A stretch of 33,326 nt of DNA from Acidobacteriota bacterium (GTDB taxonomy: Bacteria; Acidobacteriota; Terriglobia; Terriglobales; Acidobacteriaceae). The stretch is from assembly GCA_021781795.1 (NCBI GenBank), contig JAJXWA010000025.1, positions 1 to 33,326 of the forward strand, read 5' to 3'. The notes beneath the pieces are model-generated. The model was not told the origin of the DNA, did not search any database, and saw only the letters and a program-made list of their open reading frames with translations. Shown here in pieces: positions 24,201 through 32,473 of this stretch (within the stretch, counting starts at the first letter, position 1; each line of letters begins with the position of its first letter). The position numbers were made by a program, and so were the translations under genes.

Positions 24201-27104
24201 CTAGAACGTGGTGGATACGGTGAGGCGGAAGGTCTTACGCGGTTCGCGGAAGAGATTCTGTGCGCCATAAGCCTGAATTGCCTGGCCGTAGGTGTAGTCG
24301 CCTGCGCCGCCGGGCGGGAACATATCGCGGGTGATGAGCTCGGCCGAGCAGCTCTGCACCTTGGCTCCAAGCTTGATGTCGTTGCAGTATGGGTGCTCGT
24401 AGAGGCGCAACGGGTTGTAAGCGAAGTAGAGCCGGAAGGGCGCATTCACGACGGGCATGATGACGCCGAGCTCGCCGCCGAAGGACATGCGGGGCACAAA
24501 GTTGGTACCAGCGATGGGCCGGATATTCTGCTGGAATCCGACCTGGGAGCCGGGAATGCCACCCTGGCAGGAGCCGTTGTTATACACCGGACAGCCGTAG
24601 AGCGGCGCAACCAGGGAGGCGAAGCCTTCCGGGCTTTGCTGGAGCTGATTGCGGTTCACGGCTGAATCAATGCCAAAGTCATCAAAGAACGAGAAGCTGA
24701 CCGAACCGGCGATGGGGATGCGGTATTCGAGGTTGCTGGTGAAGCTGGTGTCGCCGCCGATCGAGGCAACGCCGTAGACCGGGATCGGCACCTGAATGCA
24801 CTGGCTAATCTGCGTCTGGGTGGGATCACGCGGGACGCAGCTTCCGTCAGGGTTGGTGAGCTGGACCGTGGTGCGCGTGGGCACGTAGCCGTAAGGCGTG
24901 GCGCCGCGAATATCGAAACCGCGCAGGTCTCCGTCGCCGCCGGTGTAGAAGCGATTCTGGGGCGGTGCGACGTCGCCACCCCATCCTGTGACCCAACCGA
25001 GCTGGGCGCGGATGCCGAGCACGTTGTGGCCCATGGCGGAAGGCGTGAAGTAGTGCATGGAGCGGAAACTCTTGTACGCGATGAACGGGGCGACGTAGCG
25101 GAGGTTGCCCCATGCGCCGCCTGCCTGAACGAGGGCGGTCCACTCCTTGCCGCTGCGCGGACGGAGGGGATCGTTGATGGTGTTGTAGATGTAGCTGAGG
25201 GAGACGGAGCTGTCGACGATGCCGCCCAGCGGATTGGAGCTCTTGATTCCGGACCGGAAGCTGATGGTCTGGAAGAAGGTCTGCGATGCCGTGCTGAAGG
25301 CGGAGATGGTGGAGCGATTGAGGCTATAGGTGAAGCCCACGCGCTGGAAGGCGTGGCGCTTGAGCGGATAGCTGATGGAGAAGTTCAAGCCCGTCGAGGC
25401 CTGGTTGTAATTCTGCGTGAGGGACTGCTGCGCCTGGGTGAGGTTGAGCGCCTGGCCGGTCGTCGCCTGATAGGCGTGCGACGGGTTGTAGTCCATCTTG
25501 TTGCTGAAGATCTGGAAGCCGAAGTTGATGGGCCGGTTGTGGATGTAGGGCTGCGAGAAACCGAAGAGGAACTGGCGCTGCGCGTTGCCGAGGTTGCCCT
25601 GGACGCTGAGCGTTTCACCCAGACCGAGGAAGTTGTTGGTCTGGTAGTTCACGCCGAGGAAGGCGCCCTGCAGGCCGCTGACGCCGCCGTTGAGGCCGAT
25701 GGAGTTCTTGCCCTTCTCCTTGACTTTGAGGAGTAGATCGACGGTGCCGGCCTCGGGATTCTGATGGGCCTCGGTGTCCTGATCAACCTTGAGCGGCTCA
25801 AAATACTCGAGCTGATTGAGGCGCATGAGGCTGTACTCCCAGAGCTGGGAGTTGTAGACCTGGCCTTCTTCAAGCATCAGCTCGCGGCGGATGACGCGGT
25901 CGCGGGTGATGGTGTTGCCCTGAATCTCGATGCGCCCGACATAGAAGGGCTTGCCTTCGTCGATGTCGACCTGCAGCGAGACGGTCTTCTTTTTGTCGTC
26001 GAAAATGGGCTTGGGCACGGCGCCGAAGTTGATGTAGCCAAGCTGGCCGTAGGCCTTCTTGAGGTTTTCCAGTCCCTTGCCGATGACCTGAGCGTCGAAC
26101 CAGTCGCCGTCCCTGATATTGAAGGTGCTGCGCAGAGCCTTGACGTTGGTGACGGCCTTGTTGCCGGTGAAGGTGATGGTGCCGAGGCGATAGCGGTCGC
26201 CTTCTTCGATGGGCAGCAGGATGTCAATGCGCTTGCCGCGGCGCGGGCGGAAGGTGAACCAGTTCAGGCCGCCTTCGTCGCGAATCTGCGTCTGCGGGGT
26301 TTCGACGGCGGCGTTGTAGTAGCCCTTGTCGCGATAGGCAAAGCGGACGCGCTCGGCGTCTTCGTCGAGCTTGGAGGCGTCAAAAGTCTTGGCGAAGAGG
26401 TTCTCAAAGATCAGCGAGTAGGGAATGCCGATCGGCTTGAGGTTCTTCATGGCGCGGCGCAGGTAGGTGCTGCTGAGGTGTTCGTTGCCGGTGAAGCGGA
26501 TGTTGCCGACTTTGACGGTGGGGCCTTCTTTGATATTGAAGTTGACCTGCACCGAGGCGGGCGGAATGGTCTTGACCTCTGTCTTGACCGAGGCGAACTG
26601 GTGGCCGTGCTCGGCCAGCATGTCCTTGATGACGGTCTCAGCGCGCTTGATTTTGGTGGGGTCGTACTGACCCTCGACCGACAGGCCGACCTTCTCCTTC
26701 TTGAAGCGGTCCAGAATGTCGGACTGACTGATGGAGTTGTTGCCCTTGTAGTTAATCTCGCGGATGGTGGGACGCTCGCGGACGAATACGTCGAGGATGA
26801 TGCCCTTCTCGGTGTCTTCGCGCTCGATGCGCAGATCCTCAAAGTAGCCGGTGTTCCAGAGCGAGTTGAAGTCACGCTCGATGGAGATGGGGTCGTAGGT
26901 GTCGCCGGCGTGGGTGAAGAGGCGGGCGAGGATGGTCTCCTTGGGAATGCGGCGGTTGCCGATGACACGGATCTGGTCGATGGTGTCGGGGGTCTGCGCC
27001 AACGCGGCGCCTGCCGCGAGCACGAGGAGCAGCATAACGGCGAGACGCGCCAAGAGGCGGGGATTCCGCAACCTGCGGAGGAACGATGCGTGCCTGATCT
27101 TCAC
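24201..27104 (-). CDS. bamA: Outer membrane protein assembly factor BamA
   Basis: A protein of about 967 residues and the core of the BAM complex, which inserts beta-barrel proteins in the outer membrane. A signal peptide (1 to about 36, ending GAALAQ) leads to five POTRA repeats (about 38-440; for example IRVIGNRRIPKETILARL, VKVGNIRFTGNEHLSSTYLR and FYVGRIEIQGNTITRDRVIR). A 16-strand Omp85 barrel follows, with the loop 6 motif as DGDLRGFDIRG (usually VRGF/Y) and a C-terminal Phe (TVSTTF). It is longer than E. coli BamA (810), mainly through barrel loops. I prefer GTG 27104, which has GGTG upstream; a GTG at 27176 in the same frame is possible. It heads the bamA-skp unit. Confidence 0.95.
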   Translation of the reverse strand: MKIRHASFLRRLRNPRLLARLAVMLLLVLAAGAALAQTPDTIDQIRVIGNRRIPKETILARLFTHAGDTYDPISIERDFNSLWNTGYFEDLRIEREDTEKGIILDVFVRERPTIREINYKGNNSISQSDILDRFKKEKVGLSVEGQYDPTKIKRAETVIKDMLAEHGHQFASVKTEVKTIPPASVQVNFNIKEGPTVKVGNIRFTGNEHLSSTYLRRAMKNLKPIGIPYSLIFENLFAKTFDASKLDEDAERVRFAYRDKGYYNAAVETPQTQIRDEGGLNWFTFRPRRGKRIDILLPIEEGDRYRLGTITFTGNKAVTNVKALRSTFNIRDGDWFDAQVIGKGLENLKKAYGQLGYINFGAVPKPIFDDKKKTVSLQVDIDEGKPFYVGRIEIQGNTITRDRVIRRELMLEEGQVYNSQLWEYSLMRLNQLEYFEPLKVDQDTEAHQNPEAGTVDLLLKVKEKGKNSIGLNGGVSGLQGAFLGVNYQTNNFLGLGETLSVQGNLGNAQRQFLFGFSQPYIHNRPINFGFQIFSNKMDYNPSHAYQATTGQALNLTQAQQSLTQNYNQASTGLNFSISYPLKRHAFQRVGFTYSLNRSTISAFSTASQTFFQTISFRSGIKSSNPLGGIVDSSVSLSYIYNTINDPLRPRSGKEWTALVQAGGAWGNLRYVAPFIAYKSFRSMHYFTPSAMGHNVLGIRAQLGWVTGWGGDVAPPQNRFYTGGDGDLRGFDIRGATPYGYVPTRTTVQLTNPDGSCVPRDPTQTQISQCIQVPIPVYGVASIGGDTSFTSNLEYRIPIAGSVSFSFFDDFGIDSAVNRNQLQQSPEGFASLVAPLYGCPVYNNGSCQGGIPGSQVGFQQNIRPIAGTNFVPRMSFGGELGVIMPVVNAPFRLYFAYNPLRLYEHPYCNDIKLGAKVQSCSAELITRDMFPPGGAGDYTYGQAIQAYGAQNLFREPRKTFRLTVSTTF

Positions 27105-27220
27105 CGGGCTGTCACCCTGCGGCGAGCACAAGAGCTGGTGCGGTCCATAGTTAAGCTTCACGGGAAGAATAAGCACACCCTCATTGCAAAAAAATCTGGT
27201 ACTGCATGACGGAAAGATTG

Positions 27221-27250
27221 ATTATATTGGACCGCGGCCACGGCTCCCAA
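27221..27250 (-). promoter_or_regulatory. Sigma-70-type promoter of bamA
   Basis: On the minus strand TTGGGA (27245-27250), an 18-base spacer and a perfect TATAAT (27221-27226). Transcription would start near 27214, giving a leader of about 110 bases to GTG 27104. Directly upstream lies a 12-base palindrome GCCGGCGCCGGC (27251-27262). The rest of 27263-27533 shows no gene. Confidence 0.6.
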
Positions 27251-27533
27251 GCCGGCGCCGGCGCGCAGTCGAGGCAATCAGATCGTTTCCTTGAAGCCCT
27301 GCCGAACGTACAGCCATCGGACGCGGGCCGGTACCGCACACGCAGCCCCTGAGAAGCTATGCCTTCCGGCCGGAATCTGCAGAGCGGTAACCTTCAATAG
27401 TCTACCGGATGAGATTGGCCCGGCGGGGGCCTGCATCGCAGGAAGATGGGTGTGCATCCTGTTTAGACGCCGACGGGAGCGACAGGACAGCCCGAATTCG
27501 ACGGGTAAGAAAAAACGTGAAAGGAAGATTGGA

Positions 27534-28049
27534 GTGAGCGACGAGCCGAAGATCGAGGACATCTATGGGTTCTCTGCGCCGCTGCTGGATGGACAAACGG
27601 TGGGGCTGGACGCGCTGCGCGGGCAGGTGCTGCTGATTGTGAACACCGCCAGCAAGTGCGGCTTTACACCGCAGTATGCGGGGCTGGAGGAGTTGTACCG
27701 GCGCTATCGGGATCGCGGGTTTGAGGTGCTGGGGTTCCCTTGTAACCAGTTTGGCAGGCAGGAACCGGGGACAGAAAGCGAGATTGGCGCTTTCTGCGAG
27801 AAAAATTATGGCGTGAGCTTTCCGATGTTCGCCAAGATCGAGGTGAACGGGCCGGGAGCGCATCCGCTCTATCAATTTCTGAAAAAGAGCCAGCGAGGAA
27901 TCTTCGGCCTGCAGCGGATCCAGTGGAACTTCACCAAGTTTCTGGTGGACCGGCGAGGGCGGGTGGCACGGCGGTATGGTTCGTCCACAAAGCCGGAGGC
28001 GATTGCGCCAGAGATTGAGCGGCTGCTCGACGACGGACAATCCCTATGA
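27534..28049 (+). CDS. Glutathione peroxidase-family thiol peroxidase
   Basis: A 171-residue cytosolic enzyme reducing peroxides. The GPx motifs are VNTASKCGFTPQYAGLEELY with peroxidatic Cys42 (cysteine, not selenocysteine), LGFPCNQFGRQEPGT with the active-site Gln, and WNFTKFLVDRRG with the Trp. Bacterial members of this type usually take electrons from thioredoxin. The open frame runs 243 bases further upstream to 27291, but that part is low-complexity and unconserved. GTG 27534 has AGGAAG at proper distance and gives the typical N terminus (IYGFSAPLLDG). No terminator follows; the doxX gene begins 125 bases on. Confidence 0.92.
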   Translation: MSDEPKIEDIYGFSAPLLDGQTVGLDALRGQVLLIVNTASKCGFTPQYAGLEELYRRYRDRGFEVLGFPCNQFGRQEPGTESEIGAFCEKNYGVSFPMFAKIEVNGPGAHPLYQFLKKSQRGIFGLQRIQWNFTKFLVDRRGRVARRYGSSTKPEAIAPEIERLLDDGQSL

Positions 28050-28174
28050 AGCGTGCGAGATCGCACGTTCACGCCATTTGGTCGTGGGTTATTCTTTCAC
28101 TGACTCAAGGAAGCAATTCTGCTTTCAACTAAACGGCGCGCCTCATCAGCGGCGGCCGCAAAGCGAGGAGATCG

Positions 28175-28618
28175 ATGCGCCGAAGCCTCCCCATGCTGCT
28201 GGTTCGCGTGATGGTGGGCGTGGTGTTCCTGACCGAGGGCATCCTGAAGTTCCTGCGGCCTGGTGAGCTGGGCGTTGGGCGATTTGCGCATCTTGGCTTC
28301 CCGCTGCCGCACCTGCTGGGGCCGCTGGTGGGAGGCGTAGAGGTTCTGGGCGGCGCGGCGGTGCTGCTGGGACCTTTTTCCGGCGACGGCGCGCTGGCTC
28401 TGTTTGTGGTGATTGCGACGGCGCTTGTGACGACGAAGATTCCTATTCTGCTGGGGCATCCGCTGGGGCGGTTTGCGCCGCCGCATCTGGCGCACTATGG
28501 CATCTTCAGCTTTCTGCACGAAGCGCGCACGGACCTGTGCATGCTGCTGGGGACGCTGGCCGTGATGCTGGACCGCGGAGTGAAGCTGGGCAAGAAGACG
28601 AAGTGGTTTGAGCGGTGA
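28175..28618 (+). CDS. DoxX family membrane protein
   Basis: A 147-residue protein with four predicted membrane helices (about 6-24, 50-68, 72-90, 117-135). The opening RVMVGVVFLTEGILKFLRP is typical of the DoxX family, followed by GPLVGGVEVLGGAAVLLG. DoxX proteins are small integral membrane proteins linked to redox or quinone stress; biochemical role is unclear for most. AGGAG lies 5 bases before ATG 28175. The gene ends only 42 bases from the convergent dioxygenase gene. In Bacillus, DoxX-like CatD is paired with the dioxygenase CatE, which makes the neighbour relevant. Confidence 0.88.
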   Translation: MRRSLPMLLVRVMVGVVFLTEGILKFLRPGELGVGRFAHLGFPLPHLLGPLVGGVEVLGGAAVLLGPFSGDGALALFVVIATALVTTKIPILLGHPLGRFAPPHLAHYGIFSFLHEARTDLCMLLGTLAVMLDRGVKLGKKTKWFER

Positions 28619-28660
28619 CGACCGGAGCTTGATTTCGTCCGCGCTGCGTTCCCTGCCCTT

Positions 28661-29476
28661 TTATCCGTCAAATCGATAGGCGCTGAGAGCGGCGGCCATG
28701 GGCTCGTCGTGGAAGATGCGCTCGCCGGGGGCGTCGCCGCCCGCGCCGGCTGCGACCATGAGCGGAATGAGGTGCTCTTCGCGTGGATGGGCGTAGGTGG
28801 CGTACGGCGCCTCGCGCCAATGCGTGAGGGCTGCGTCGCGGTCGGGCGCGGGCGAGGCGATGGCGCGCGTGAGCCAGTCGTCGAAGGCACGGGCACGCTG
28901 CGGTGTTTCGGGACGGAAGTAGCCGCGGAGGTTGTGGAAGCTCATGCCGCTGCCCACGATGAGCACGCCTTCATCCCGCAGGGGCGCGAGGGCGCGACCG
29001 GCAGCGAGGTGCAGCGCGGGATCGAGGGAGGCAGCGAGCGAGAGCGTGACGACGGGAATCTGCGCCTGCGGGAAGGCGACCTTGAGCGGGACGAAGACAC
29101 CGTGGTCGTAGCCGCGCGCGGGGCTGGTGGCGGCGAGCAGGCCGGCGGCTTTGAGGAGCTCGGCGACACGCGCAGCGAGAGCCGGGTCGCCGGGCGCGGG
29201 CCAGGTGAGCCGATAGGTGTGCTCGGGAAAGCCGGAGTAGTCAAAGATGAGCTCGGGCGCGGTGGCGGTGCCGGCGGTGAAGGCGGGCTCCTCCCAGTGG
29301 CCGCTGACGACGAGGAGGGCTTTGGGCGGCGCAGGGAGCGTGGCGGCGAGCCCCTCAAGGAAGTGCTGCGTGGCGTGCCAGGTGTCGGCCGGGCCCCAGG
29401 TCCAATCCATGAAGAAGCAGGGGCCTCCGCCGTGGGGGATGAAGAGGCTGGGTTGGCGGGTGGTGGGGCTGGTCAT
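28661..29476 (-). CDS. ygiD: DODA-type extradiol ring-cleavage dioxygenase (YgiD-like)
   Basis: A 271-residue class III extradiol dioxygenase relative, similar to E. coli YgiD (4,5-DOPA dioxygenase). Metal-site segments are visible: LFIPHGGGPCFF near the N terminus, VVSGHWEEPAFT, GYDHGVFVPLK, LIVGSGMSFHNLRGY and a late HPREEHLIPLMVAAGA. It opens catechol-type rings using bound metal in the cytosol; the natural substrate is unknown. GGAGA is 7 bases before ATG 29476. It is convergent with doxX. A 20-base palindrome lies about 50 bases upstream and could be its operator. Confidence 0.9.
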   Translation of the reverse strand: MTSPTTRQPSLFIPHGGGPCFFMDWTWGPADTWHATQHFLEGLAATLPAPPKALLVVSGHWEEPAFTAGTATAPELIFDYSGFPEHTYRLTWPAPGDPALAARVAELLKAAGLLAATSPARGYDHGVFVPLKVAFPQAQIPVVTLSLAASLDPALHLAAGRALAPLRDEGVLIVGSGMSFHNLRGYFRPETPQRARAFDDWLTRAIASPAPDRDAALTHWREAPYATYAHPREEHLIPLMVAAGAGGDAPGERIFHDEPMAAALSAYRFDG

Positions 29477-29526
29477 GGGGTGTCTCCTGCTGGACCTGCG
29501 GGTCGGGCTGAGTTGAGGCCGGACAG

Positions 29527-29546
29527 ATATTCGTTATAACAACTAT
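29527..29546. promoter_or_regulatory. Palindromic operator candidate upstream of the dioxygenase gene
   Basis: ATATTCGTTATAACAACTAT is an imperfect 20-base dyad: an 8-base perfect core GTTATAAC and outer arms matching at most positions (ATA with TAT). It is AT-rich in a GC-rich region and sits where the dioxygenase promoter should be, the style of MarR or HxlR (DUF24) family sites. No regulator gene is adjacent. Confidence 0.4.
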
Positions 29547-29615
29547 TTAAGAGATGCGCGGCCTGCTCGGAAGGATGCAGCGTTGTTGAACATGGGTGGA
29601 AGCGCGTGATTTGGA

Positions 29616-29834
29616 CTAGCTGTCTTTGCGGTAGAGCAGGTCGCGCATGGCTTTGCGGCGCTCGGCATTGATTTCTTTTGCAGAGCGGGGATCGACGGTG
29701 GCGGCGTCCTGCGCGGCGGCGTCCTTTTCCTCCGGCTCACTGCAGGCGGGGCAGCGGTTGGCAAAGCCGGGCTTGCCGGGGCGGAGCTCGAACTCCTCGT
29801 GGCAGACGACACAGACGCGAATCGGAAACGGCAT
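29616..29834 (-). CDS. Small zinc-ribbon protein, unknown function
   Basis: A 72-residue protein. The N terminus MPFPIRVCVVCHEEFELRP continues to FANRCPACSEP: two CxxC knuckles about 20 residues apart, a likely zinc ribbon. A charged tail follows (SAKEINAERRKAMRDLLYRK). No strong ribosome site precedes ATG 29834; the frame is open 11 codons further. I cannot assign a function. Such proteins may bind nucleic acid or a protein partner. Confidence 0.65.
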   Translation of the reverse strand: MPFPIRVCVVCHEEFELRPGKPGFANRCPACSEPEEKDAAAQDAATVDPRSAKEINAERRKAMRDLLYRKDS

Positions 29835-29965
29835 ACACTGATATGTTAAATCGGGCCGGATAAGCACGCGCAGGCAGCAGAATTTTTGTACAGCGCGCGG
29901 CTGCTCACGACGGGCGCTGGTGCGCCATCCAATTCAGTGCGGCTTCTTCGAGGATGAGGGCGGGG

Positions 29966-30388
29966 ATGCAGGATGCCTTCCAACTGAGGCGCTTTGTGGA
30001 TGCGCAGGCCGATGTGTATTCCGACGTGCTGGAGGAGCTGCGCGCCGGGCGCAAGCAGAGCCATTGGATGTGGTTTATCTTTCCACAGATGAAGGGGCTG
30101 GGGCACAGCTCGATGGCGCTGCACTACGGCATCGGGTCGCTGGAAGAGGCGACGGCGTATCTGCGACATCCGGTGCTGGGCGCGCGGCTGCGGGAGTGCA
30201 CGGAGCTGGTGAATGCGGTGAACGGGCGCACCATTCGAGAGATTTTCGGAACCCCGGACGATTTGAAGTTCCGCTCGTCGATGACGCTGTTTGTGAACGC
30301 GGCGGAGGATGACGACGTGTTCTGCGCGGCACTGAAGAAATACTTCAGCGGCAAAGCGGACCCGCTGACGGAAGAGTTGCTGCGGTAA
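29966..30388 (+). CDS. DUF1810 family protein
   Basis: A 140-residue cytosolic protein of the DUF1810 family. It starts FQLRRFVDAQADVYSDVLEE and carries the family hallmark QSHWMWFIFPQMKGLGHS, then HYGIGSLEEATAYLRHPVLG and DDLKFRSSMTLF. Function is unknown; the family is widespread and often near DNA or nucleotide metabolism genes. I chose ATG 29966 (GAGGG upstream) over ATG 29954, which has a ribosome site too close. The gene converges with the SIMPL gene, 10 bases apart. Confidence 0.88.
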   Translation: MQDAFQLRRFVDAQADVYSDVLEELRAGRKQSHWMWFIFPQMKGLGHSSMALHYGIGSLEEATAYLRHPVLGARLRECTELVNAVNGRTIREIFGTPDDLKFRSSMTLFVNAAEDDDVFCAALKKYFSGKADPLTEELLR

Positions 30389-30398
30389 AGCCGCTTTC

Positions 30399-31115
30399 TT
30401 ATTCAATTGCATAGATCGCGTAGACGCTGGCCTCGCGGGTGACTTTTTGCGGCTCGATGGCAAGCGGCGGTGGGGCGACTTCGGGGGGGCCAGCCATAGC
30501 GAGTGCGCGCATCATGGGCCGTGGGAAGTTTGGCGCACTGAGCTGGTTACTGGTGAAGAGCAAGACGCCGAGGCGGACACCCATGCCTTTGGCAAGGACG
30601 GCAGCGTTGTCGCGGGCGCGGGCGGTGGCCTGGTCGAGGGCCTGCGTGCTGAGCGCGGTTTCATCGCGGACGGTCCAGTCGATGGCGCCGCTGGAGTTGG
30701 CCCCGGCGGTGACGGCGGCGTCGAGGACTTCAGCGACGCGGGCGGGGGTGGTCTTCACGGTCCACTGCTGGGTGAGCTTGAACTTATGCGATTTGGGAAT
30801 GGTGTAGTCGCGGCTTAGATATTGCGACTCGCTGTGGATGTCGGACTCGGCGACGCCGGCCTGGCGGACGGCGGCGAGGATGGCGTTGGATGTCTGTGCG
30901 CCGTCAGCATAGGCAGATTTGGCGTCGGTGGGCTGGGTCTCAAAACCGATGTGGAGGACGGCGACCTCAGGCTCGACGGAGACGGAACCCGTGGCGGTGA
31001 CGGAGAGGGTGCGGTTGGCCGGGGTGATGGTGAACTGCGGCTGCGCGGCCTGCTGCGCGAGGGCGGGCAGGGACGCTGCAAGCAAGAGCGAGACGGCGAA
31101 GGCGCGGTGGGTCAT
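30399..31115 (-). CDS. Exported SIMPL domain (DUF541) protein
   Basis: A 238-residue protein with a signal peptide (1 to about 20, ending LPALAQQ). The SIMPL domain begins RTLSVTATGSVSVEPEVAVL, continues with AVRQAGVAESDIHSESQYLS and TVKTTPARVAEVLDAAVTAG, then ARARDNAAVLAKGMGVRLG, all standard for the family. It is periplasmic or surface-linked. Relatives form ring-like assemblies and are implicated in stress protection, but no enzymatic role is established. GGAGAT lies 7 bases before ATG 31115; the open frame extends to 31187 without conservation. It lies 93 bases downstream of trpD on the same strand. Confidence 0.88.
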   Translation of the reverse strand: MTHRAFAVSLLLAASLPALAQQAAQPQFTITPANRTLSVTATGSVSVEPEVAVLHIGFETQPTDAKSAYADGAQTSNAILAAVRQAGVAESDIHSESQYLSRDYTIPKSHKFKLTQQWTVKTTPARVAEVLDAAVTAGANSSGAIDWTVRDETALSTQALDQATARARDNAAVLAKGMGVRLGVLLFTSNQLSAPNFPRPMMRALAMAGPPEVAPPPLAIEPQKVTREASVYAIYAIE

Positions 31116-31208
31116 CGGGCGATCTCCTGTGGCGGCCGTGCGCCGCCTGCGTACGAGATAGACGCGCTGCCATGGTAGGACATTCACGAGGCCACGAGGG
31201 GACCGATC

Positions 31209-32282
31209 TCAGGCCGGTGTGGATTCCCTGCCCGCGACCTTCTTTCCGAAGGCGCGAAGTTTGGCGAGGGTGGCGGCGGCCTGGCCAGAGTCAATGGCTT
31301 CCGCGCCAAGGGCTACGCCTTCTTTGAGATCGCCGGCGAGGCCGGCGGCGATGAGCGCGGCGGCGGCGTTGAGCAGGACGATGTCGCGGCGGGCGCCGGG
31401 CAGGCCGGTGAGGACGTCGTAGAGGAGATCGCGATTGGTGGCGATGTCGCCGCCGATGAAGTGCTCGAGGGTGGTGCGAGGGAGGCCGGCCATCTCTGGC
31501 GTGATGCGGGCGGCTTTCATTTCAGGCGGGCCGCCGGTGGGGGATTCCTCGATGCGGGCGACGACGGACTCGCCGGTGGTGGTGAGCTCGTCGATGCCGT
31601 CGGTGCCGTGGACGACGAAGGCGCGTTTGGCGCCGAGTGCGGCAAGGGTGCGGCCCACGAGGAGAACCTTACTGGGCGCGAGGACGCCGATGACCTGCGT
31701 GCGCGCGCCGGCCGGATTGGTGAGCGGGCCGCAGAGGTTGAAGATGGTGCGGAAGCCGAGGGCCTTGCGCAGCGGGCCGACGGCCTTCATGGCAGGGTGA
31801 TAGAGCGGCGCGAAGAGGAACATGAAGCCGGTCTCGCGGAGACACTCGGCGGCGAGTTCGGGGCTGAGGTCGATGGGCACGCCGAGAGCTTCCAGGACGT
31901 CGGCCGCGCCACAGCGTGAAGTGACGGCGCGGTTGCCGTGCTTGGCGACTTTGGCGCCGGCGGCTGCCGCGACGAGGGCCGCGCCGGAGGAGATGTTGAA
32001 GGTGAGCGGGCCTCCGCCGCCGGTGCCGACGACATCGACTAACTCGCCGCGTTCTTCGTCTGTGAGTGGAACGGGCGTGGCGTGAGCGCGCATGGTTTCG
32101 ACGAAGCCGGCGAGCTCGGGGGCCTGCTCGCCGCGGGTGGCGAGGACGGCGAGGAGCGCGGCGGTTTCGACTTCAGGGACGTCGCCGGCGAGGATGGCGC
32201 GGAGCACGGCGGCTGCCTGCTCGCGGGTGAGGGCGGTGCCGTCTTCCGCCAGCGGCTTGAGGAGTTCTTTGACGATGCTCAT
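31209..32282 (-). CDS. trpD: Anthranilate phosphoribosyltransferase TrpD
   Basis: A 357-residue cytosolic enzyme joining anthranilate to PRPP in tryptophan synthesis. After an N-terminal helical domain ([16 protein letters not shown]) comes the PRPP site [16 protein letters not shown], then [49 protein letters not shown] and the metal-binding DGIDELT. In most TrpD the PRPP loop reads GTGGD; here the Asp is Gly. Length fits (about 330-350). ATG 32282 has a purine-rich AGAGAAGAG right before it. No other trp gene is nearby. It is divergent from sucC. Confidence 0.95.
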   Translation of the reverse strand: MSIVKELLKPLAEDGTALTREQAAAVLRAILAGDVPEVETAALLAVLATRGEQAPELAGFVETMRAHATPVPLTDEERGELVDVVGTGGGGPLTFNISSGAALVAAAAGAKVAKHGNRAVTSRCGAADVLEALGVPIDLSPELAAECLRETGFMFLFAPLYHPAMKAVGPLRKALGFRTIFNLCGPLTNPAGARTQVIGVLAPSKVLLVGRTLAALGAKRAFVVHGTDGIDELTTTGESVVARIEESPTGGPPEMKAARITPEMAGLPRTTLEHFIGGDIATNRDLLYDVLTGLPGARRDIVLLNAAAALIAAGLAGDLKEGVALGAEAIDSGQAAATLAKLRAFGKKVAGRESTPA

Positions 32283-32349
32283 CTCTTCTCTATGGTAACG
32301 GTGCGGTGCGGAATGCGGTATGTGGCTGCATCGGCGAGGGGTACGTGGT

Positions 32350-32379
32350 TTGCGGGGCCCGGATAGCGCGAGATAGTAT
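32350..32379 (+). promoter_or_regulatory. Weak sigma-70-like promoter for sucC
   Basis: TTGCGG (32350-32355), an 18-base spacer and TAGTAT (32374-32379), each matching consensus in about half to two thirds of positions. It is about 95 bases before the sucC ATG. The call is tentative. Confidence 0.25.
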
Positions 32380-32473
32380 GAGGGCAGCGCTGTTCCGGTC
32401 GCACGTGCCGGTTCGCAGTTTCACTCCGGTCCGATTGACTCCAATCTGCAGCGCACGCGGTGGTCCAATCCGA

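Noticed and set aside
25764..27209. 481-residue plus-strand open frame opposite bamA
   Set aside because: It is antisense to strongly conserved BamA coding sequence, valine/aspartate-rich as expected from the complement of GC-biased codons, and has no family motifs.
27291..27533. 81-codon extension of the glutathione peroxidase frame
   Set aside because: Low-complexity, unconserved residues before the normal N terminus; a ribosome site precedes GTG 27534.
28054..28072. Short inverted repeat GCGTGCGA/TCGCACGT after the peroxidase gene
   Set aside because: The loop is only two bases and no T-run follows, so it is not a convincing terminator.
28709..29539. 276-residue plus-strand frame opposite the dioxygenase gene
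   Set aside because: Glycine/glutamate/arginine-rich antisense frame of a clear enzyme gene; no motif, no ribosome site.
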